From positions 62,001 to 126,000 of the forward strand of contig NZ_OBEA01000005.1 of NCBI RefSeq assembly GCF_900215355.1: a DNA stretch of 64,000 bases, in the 5' to 3' direction. Under the pieces are notes generated by a model that was not told where the DNA came from, made no database searches, and saw only the letters and a list, made by a program, of their open reading frames with translations. Positions 59,801 through 64,000 of the stretch are shown here, piece after piece. How positions within the stretch are numbered: the stretch's first letter is position 1; each line of letters starts with the position of its first letter. Source of the DNA: Pseudooceanicola antarcticus (GTDB lineage: Bacteria > Pseudomonadota > Alphaproteobacteria > Rhodobacterales > Rhodobacteraceae). A program made the position numbers and the translations under genes.

Positions 59801-62154
59801 TTCTCGACCGAGACCGTGCCGCCATTGCCACCGTCGCCGCCATTGCCCCCCAGGCCCCCATTACCGCCGTTGCCGCTATCTCCGGCCTCGGACCAGGCGC
59901 CACCATAGAACGGCCATTCCTCGATCGGCAGGATCAGACCATGCCGCCCGCCCCGCCCGCCGGTGCCGCCCGTGCCCCCCGTGCCCCCCAGGCCGCCGAT
60001 GCCGCCGGTGCTCTGGGCAAGAATGCCGTGGGTGCCGGCAACGATGGTGCCATCGCCGGTGTTGAAGATCTCGACCAGGCCACCGGCGCCGCCGGTACCG
60101 CCATCGCCGCCCGCCCCGGCAGAGCCCGCGGTGCCGCCGTCTCCGCCCTCGGCGAGGATGGTGATATTGGCGTAGTTGGTGATCTCGTCGCCCGCGCCGC
60201 CGGTGCCGCCGGTGCCGCCGGTCCCCCCCTGGCCGCCCGTGCCGCCGGTGCCGCCGCGCGACAGACCGATCAGCCCGTAGTCACTGGCCTGGATCTGGGT
60301 CGAGCTATTGGTCAGGCTGACCGCGCCGCCCTGGCCGCCAGTACCGCCGGTCGTCCCCGATCCGCCGGTGCCGCCGGTGCCGCCAAGGCGGCCCGCCTCT
60401 GAGGCGCCGCTGAGCACGAAATCGGTATAGGCGATGCCAGCGCCGCCGGTGCCGCCGGTGCCGCCCTGGCCACCCTGGCCGCCCGCGCCGCCCTGGCCGC
60501 CAAGGCTCTGGGCGCGGGCGCCCGTGTCGACCGTGGCCTCGCCGAGGTCGAAGGAGAGCACGACCTGCCCGCCGGTGCCGCCCGTGCCGCCGACACCGCC
60601 GACTCCGCCGGTGCCACCCGTGCCACCGCCATCACCGGCCGCGGAGGCGGTGACCGGCAGGAGGTTGTTGGATTCGATGGAGGCCGTGGCATTGGCACCA
60701 TTGCCGCCGTTGCCCCCCAGCCCCCCCAGCCCGCCGGTCCCGCCGAAGCCGCCGGTGGAGGTGGCGTCGATCGCCATCGGGGTCGATGTCAGGGTGCTTT
60801 CAAGCGCAAAGTCGATGGCCCCGCCGGTGCCGCCGATGGCGCCATTGCCACCCGCCCCCCCGGTCGCGCCATTGCCACCGGCGCCGCCCTGGATCTCGAC
60901 CACCCTGGTCGAGGGAACCGTGAAGGGCGGGAAGGGCGAAAAGAGGATGATCGGTGCCGTGTCGGTCACCGCCGCACCACCGGCACCCCCATTGCCGCCC
61001 TTGCCACCCTGCCCCGCCTGCCCCGCGTCGCCGCCGGTGCTGTCGAGGGTGACGGCGGTATCTCCGGCCACCGCGATTTCTCCGTAGCTCAGATCCTCGA
61101 CCAGGGCCGTGGCCGCATTGCCGGGATTGCCGTTGGTGCCGGGGGTCACCCCCGCATTGACCTCGTTGGCGCTGAAATTGGCGGTGCCGAGAGAGACCAG
61201 GCCCACAACGACCCCATCGACCACCACCTCGTTGCCGTCAGAGGTAAAGGTGCCGTTCGAGGCAGCACCACTGACGGTATATTCCGCCTGCACCGGCTCG
61301 GACTGGGTCTGGATCGGCTCGAAGGTCAGATCCGTCAGCGCCGTGCCCACAGGGTCGGCATTCGTCGAGCTGGCATTGAGCGCCTCGATGGTGAAGGGGG
61401 TGTCATCACCCTCAACGCCCTCGATCGACAGGCTGAACTGCCCCGCGTTGTCCGGGTCCTCGATCACCGAGGCCGTCAGCCCTTCGAGGTTGCCAAGGGT
61501 CACCTGCTCGTTGATGTCATCGGCGATGTCCTGCACCGACGCGCCGCCGGTATAGCCCCCGAACCCGTCATCCACCTCGATGTAGTTCAGCGTTACGGTA
61601 TTGCCCAACTGGTCCTCGATCTCGATATCGAAGGAGGCCCCATCGTTGATGTATTCGGTGGCACCGAAGGAGGTCTGGGAGTTGATCAGCTCGCTCTCGA
61701 CGGTGCCCGCGAGCCGTGTCACCTCGACCGAGAAGCCATCGGTGTTCACCGTGCCCGGATCGTAATCCACGACCGAGACGGTGCCCGAGGCGTCGCTTTC
61801 GACATTGGTGACCGTGCCCGAGCTCGGCGCATTGCGCCCGTTGGTGGCATCGTTCTGGATCACCGTGCCGAATTCGTAGAACCCTGCGCAGGCCTGGCCC
61901 CATGTCATCGGGCTACAGGTGTAATACCCCGACCGCCCGCTGCGCCCACTTATCCCCTGAGAGGGGACGGTGGCGATATTCGCCGAGGTCGCCACATCGG
62001 GGCTTTCAAAGGACAGCGGCGCGTTCAGATCCTGCGCCTGCCCCGGCAGGGCCGCCGCCGTCAGGCAGAGAACGGAAAGCAGCGAGATACGCTGACGGGC
62101 AGGAGAATTGACGAAGAGAAACTCGGCACAGAATTTATCGAGAGCGTTTGACAC
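56809..62154 (-). CDS. giant autotransporter with glycine-rich (PGRS-like) passenger
   Basis: A 1781-residue type V secreted protein. An extended signal peptide (to about residue 41, ALPGQAQ) is followed by a beta-rich stretch (about 45-370) that includes a flagellin-IN-like motif (SVQDIADDINEQVTLGNLEG). Residues about 370-865 are a low-complexity block dominated by GGTGGTGG, GGNGGAGG and GGQGGTGG, like mycobacterial PGRS segments. Then comes a beta-helix-like repeat region to about 1480. The last 280 residues are an autotransporter barrel (SWAGFSYQYSDQRLGY... ending VRWSF with terminal Phe). It is probably an adhesin or surface-layer protein. Native GC and phage-free context argue against contamination. 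Confidence 0.9.
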   Translation of the reverse strand: MSNALDKFCAEFLFVNSPARQRISLLSVLCLTAAALPGQAQDLNAPLSFESPDVATSANIATVPSQGISGRSGRSGYYTCSPMTWGQACAGFYEFGTVIQNDATNGRNAPSSGTVTNVESDASGTVSVVDYDPGTVNTDGFSVEVTRLAGTVESELINSQTSFGATEYINDGASFDIEIEDQLGNTVTLNYIEVDDGFGGYTGGASVQDIADDINEQVTLGNLEGLTASVIEDPDNAGQFSLSIEGVEGDDTPFTIEALNASSTNADPVGTALTDLTFEPIQTQSEPVQAEYTVSGAASNGTFTSDGNEVVVDGVVVGLVSLGTANFSANEVNAGVTPGTNGNPGNAATALVEDLSYGEIAVAGDTAVTLDSTGGDAGQAGQGGKGGNGGAGGAAVTDTAPIILFSPFPPFTVPSTRVVEIQGGAGGNGATGGAGGNGAIGGTGGAIDFALESTLTSTPMAIDATSTGGFGGTGGLGGLGGNGGNGANATASIESNNLLPVTASAAGDGGGTGGTGGVGGVGGTGGTGGQVVLSFDLGEATVDTGARAQSLGGQGGAGGQGGQGGTGGTGGAGIAYTDFVLSGASEAGRLGGTGGTGGSGTTGGTGGQGGAVSLTNSSTQIQASDYGLIGLSRGGTGGTGGQGGTGGTGGTGGAGDEITNYANITILAEGGDGGTAGSAGAGGDGGTGGAGGLVEIFNTGDGTIVAGTHGILAQSTGGIGGLGGTGGTGGTGGRGGRHGLILPIEEWPFYGGAWSEAGDSGNGGNGGLGGNGGDGGNGGTVSVENAQTIATTGTEYSSAIRAESLGAIGGGGGAAGAAGAGGAAVQGGFVSETFFVGTGFIIQELTWNDSSAGSGGSTGSAGTASFTGGDGGDVSVDNTGDIATSGTLSDGIMGISMGGVHGLAAFEPADVFRDGLVTGNQTGGAGNVALSNTASIITSGTDSAAISALSVGAGEASGTVELTNSGQAMTSGDGAHALIAASRVYQLGSGTAQASGGVTVSNVSGSVTTGGADATGIWAESSSEIGDAQAVSVDNSSGMIRLQGTGEASAIYALSESTDTGGGNAGDVTIDNVAGVILGETGGTQAVIDARSLSASGDSGAISFDNINGSIQSDNTGSVVILQTLASTGTTGGITGISRSSIVATADGATALTLDSTGLISGDILFDNGGLIEGGSGGTAIAIIGGTDNVITNDDSLNGSEDAIIRTAGGVFDTVITGTTGNDSVQNLNGAYIGGSITLGAGANYLLNTSGSLIETGAVIDVGAGNLVENDAFFSPGGLDEVLNSANANGQLEITGDFTQTANGQMLTDVNFSTGGAAADFSDFVNVSGTATLNGYVTLNPATGAGKPGDFKIPLLTAGTLIDDGIEVFPTFANGSPSSTVVFTPSLLFEGDTLNLVYQVDYNQIPLSENQEEYASNVNDIQTAGIEGYQPVAFELLEISDETEYRIALDSLTGEGTTSAQHLGLEARGSFMGSVLSNVQTDDFCSGEESSRNIGQADSNCTGDLRSWAGFSYQYSDQRLGYANPELHLYNAASSKMDYRMFHGGFDAQVTDRTRVGLAFSYTDGVYSVPDRWTQGHMDSGDVALYFARGFGANGYLKGLVSAGWAAFDQDRSAMGRPVSGYFETYSFGAQLEAGVEVMEGITPFVGMRLDRQRRTSFTEDDVTWGNTYDSQITDSQQLHFGVDIEREIDLRSGRSLALSARVAGVQEFATERALTAAPASAPDFKFDATGAAKEELRFNLEVDATLINPANGTELRGFLKTGLGTRDRGDSVGVEVRWSF

Positions 62155-62566
62155 GATTACTCACTTTCACAACACACACATGATCTTCTTAATCCGGCAG
62201 GGCGTTCCGGAAGGCCGCTGGCCGGCAACAGCCGAGCACGCCGCAATTGGCGTGACAGATGGCCGGGGCCCGCCGGGACGGAAAAGGAACCGGCCTTTGT
62301 GCCTGAAAAAGATCGAAACGCAGCCTTGCAACTTTCCGCGCCCGAGGCGGCGACACCCGCCGGCCCCCTGCAGAAACCGCACGGCCCCGATCCTTGCCTG
62401 AAGCGCGCCCGGATGCGGGACCGACCGGGCGCAAGAACACTGCGCTCACCAACAAAACTCCTCCTTTGCAGGGCACCCGTCATGCGGGATCCCTGCGAGG
62501 TTAATTCTATCTTAAGATACGAATTGTCAGCACGTATAGAAAAATCTACTTGCGAACTCAAAAAAA

Positions 62567-62580
62567 TTGACTGTTTGCAA
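62567..62580. promoter_or_regulatory. distal FNR/NnrR-like box
   Basis: TTGAC-TGTT-TGCAA has the 14-base TTG-N8-CAA spacing of Crp/FNR-family sites but is only partly symmetrical. It is about 275 bases before nirK, too far for direct class II activation of it. Confidence 0.35.
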
Positions 62581-62769
62581 GCCAATGATCCGGGCGAATG
62601 CCCTATAGGATTCACCTACTTCCAAGGCTTTGGCCGCCCATTGCACCGCGACATCCGCGCGTTCGTTTTCCGCGACAGGATCAATTCTCGCAGCAGGACG
62701 AATTCTTTGGCCCCATTGCAATTGACCATGCGCCGGATCGCGACGCGTGCCGGCAATCCATGCAGAAGT

Positions 62770-62783
62770 TTGCGCTTCATCAA
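62770..62783 (+). promoter_or_regulatory. NnrR-type box upstream of nirK
   Basis: TTGCG-CTTC-ATCAA fits the Crp/FNR-family pattern and has the TTGCG half-site known from Rhodobacter NnrR targets. Its centre (62776.5) would place transcription start near 62818, with TAGCAT at 62806 as a -10 box and a leader of about 31 bases before the ATG. Confidence 0.6.
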
Positions 62784-62848
62784 CGTTCCGCGCGGCACGG
62801 CGGCATAGCATGGCCTCAAACAGCACAAACACCGGAAAGGATAGTGAG

Positions 62849-63997
62849 ATGCTGACGAGAAGAGCCGCACTGATGGGGGTCGCAGGAATTGCCGCGCTGC
62901 CCGTCCTGACCAAAGCCGCGAAGACCGAAGAGATCATGGACACCTCCATGGTGCCCCCAGCCGACCTGTCGAGCCTCAGGCGCATCAAGCGCCGGCTGGT
63001 CCGCCCGCCCTTCGTGCATGAGCACGAGCAGGTGGCCCCCGCCGAACCGCGCATCGTCGAGTTCGAGATGCAGATCGTCGAGAAGGAGGTCGAGGTGGGC
63101 GATGGTGCCTATCTTCAGGCGATGACCTTCAACGGGTCCATTCCGGGGCCGCTGATGGTGGTCCACGAAGGCGATTACGTCGAGCTGACGCTCTACAATT
63201 CGCCCGAGAACCTGATGCAGCACAATATCGACTTCCACGCAGCCACGGGCGCGCTTGGCGGTGGCTCGCTGACGCTGGTCAACCCCGGCGAGAAGACCAC
63301 CCTGCGCTTCAAGGCCACCCGTCCGGGCACCTTCGTCTACCATTGTGCGCCCGGTGGCCCGATGATCCCCTGGCATGTCGTCAGCGGCATGTCCGGCGCC
63401 ATCATGATCCTGCCGCGCAATGGTCTGACCGACCACGAGGGCGCTCCGGTCCGCTATGACCGCGTGTTCTACATCGGCGAGAACGACTTCTACATCCCGC
63501 GGGATGAAGACGGCAACTTCAAGCGCTTTGAGGATGTCGGCGAGAGCTATCCCGACACGCTGGAAGTGATGAACGGGCTGATCCCCAGCCACGTGGTCTT
63601 CAACGGCAAGATCGGTGCGCTGACCGGAGACAACGCGTTGCACGCGGCCCAGGGCGAGAAGGTGCTCTTTGTCCACAGCCAGGCGAACCGGGACACCCGG
63701 CCTCACCTGATCGGCGGCCATGGCGATCTTGTCTGGGAGACCGGCAAGTTCAACAACCCGCCGGAACGCGACCTCGAGACCTGGTTCATCCGTGGCGGCT
63801 CGGCGGGGGCGGCGCTCTACGAGTTCCTGCAACCCGGCGTCTACGCCTACGTGAACCACAACCTTATCGAGGCCGTGAACCTCGGGGCCACGGCACACGT
63901 GGTGGTCGAGGGGGACTGGAACAACGACCTGATGGAACAGGTGCAGGCTCCGGTCGAGTACAACGCCGCATACGAGGGCAAGACCGCGTTGCCATAA
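62849..63997 (+). CDS. nirK: copper-containing nitrite reductase
   Basis: A 382-residue periplasmic enzyme reducing nitrite to nitric oxide in denitrification. A Tat-type signal ([12 protein letters not shown]) starts it. Two cupredoxin domains follow. Copper ligands are visible: H125 and H130 in [12 protein letters not shown]165-C166 in [10 protein letters not shown]176 and M181 in [10 protein letters not shown], and the domain-2 type 2 histidine in [10 protein letters not shown]. The ATG at 62849 is preferred to the longer frame because of the signal peptide and the AAAGGA upstream. Other nir/nor genes would lie beyond the window. Confidence 0.96.
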   Translation: MLTRRAALMGVAGIAALPVLTKAAKTEEIMDTSMVPPADLSSLRRIKRRLVRPPFVHEHEQVAPAEPRIVEFEMQIVEKEVEVGDGAYLQAMTFNGSIPGPLMVVHEGDYVELTLYNSPENLMQHNIDFHAATGALGGGSLTLVNPGEKTTLRFKATRPGTFVYHCAPGGPMIPWHVVSGMSGAIMILPRNGLTDHEGAPVRYDRVFYIGENDFYIPRDEDGNFKRFEDVGESYPDTLEVMNGLIPSHVVFNGKIGALTGDNALHAAQGEKVLFVHSQANRDTRPHLIGGHGDLVWETGKFNNPPERDLETWFIRGGSAGAALYEFLQPGVYAYVNHNLIEAVNLGATAHVVVEGDWNNDLMEQVQAPVEYNAAYEGKTALP

Positions 63998-64000
63998 CCG

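Larger units (their letters stand above)
62155..62848. other. divergent intergenic region, autotransporter / nirK
   Basis: Nearly 700 bases without a gene. The stretch 62505-62580 is notably AT-rich compared with its surroundings. Two FNR/NnrR-like boxes are listed separately. The left side should carry the autotransporter promoter. Confidence 0.55.

Noticed and set aside
57115-60402. A 1095-codon open frame on the plus strand opposite the autotransporter
   Set aside because: It mirrors the GC-rich, glycine-coding repeats on the other strand, lacks a ribosome-binding site and is made of simple alanine, glycine, arginine and aspartate runs.
56809-62154. CRISPR-like or minisatellite array
   Set aside because: The repeats are an in-frame Gly-rich coding block without uniform spacers or repeat length, and there are no cas genes.
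56809-62154. Horizontal transfer of a mycobacterial PE_PGRS gene
   Set aside because: There is no PE domain, and the C-terminal barrel and signal peptide are proteobacterial; the similarity is in composition only.

Overview
The window is high-GC DNA with the codon use and gene content of an alphaproteobacterium of the Rhodobacteraceae (roseobacter/Paracoccus-like) group. Pointers are a 407-residue Shemin-type 5-aminolevulinate synthase (hemA) behind an FNR-type box, a RodZ-like gene next to ispG, a DUF1185 gene and a copper nitrite reductase with an NnrR-type box. Almost all DNA is coding, genes are packed into ATGA-overlapping operons, and the long open frames opposite them are shadows.

Left part (1-11.8 kb): the tail of an M48-type protease, two related DsbA-like periplasmic proteins, a tiny membrane protein, ispG, a RodZ-like protein, hemA, an M20 peptidase, two identical tRNA-Asp genes, a lone flavin reductase and a DMT exporter. 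A decayed stretch (11.8-12.6 kb) holds an IS5-type transposase scrap.

12.6-20.8 kb: a FadR-type GntR regulator diverges from a seven-gene operon (DUF1185, alpha/beta hydrolase, aldehyde dehydrogenase, polar amino acid-type ABC importer, iron-containing alcohol dehydrogenase). It looks like import plus oxidation of an unidentified small molecule. A tyrosine-integrase remnant beside tRNA-Val(UAC) follows.

20.8-25 kb: glucosyl-3-phosphoglycerate synthase and phosphatase homologues face a GH13_18 phosphorylase, a likely make-and-recycle set for the compatible solute glucosylglycerate.

25.5-35 kb: a complete nqrABCDEF-apbE-nqrM operon followed by CBS-domain and Hsp70-like genes. NqrB is unusually short and lacks the flavin-attachment loop. 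A five-haem cytochrome c gene diverges from nqrA.

35-46.9 kb: a surface-polysaccharide region: a TPR-GT2-RgpF fusion, two methyltransferases, an unknown protein, then GH8 glucanase, membrane-fusion protein and processive GT2 synthase, resembling loci for mixed-linkage beta-glucan rather than canonical cellulose. A Cache-HAMP protein without an output domain converges on it.

47-56.7 kb: an amino-sugar operon (ABC importer, nanE, sugar kinase, murQ, nagB, nagA) with a divergent NagR-type GntR regulator and repeated ATACCA motifs between them.

56.8-64 kb: a 1781-residue autotransporter whose passenger has a PGRS-like glycine-rich block, and a divergent nirK.

The most unusual items are the NqrB variant and its extended operon, the glycine-rich autotransporter, the beta-glucan locus and the uncharacterised DUF1185 catabolic operon.
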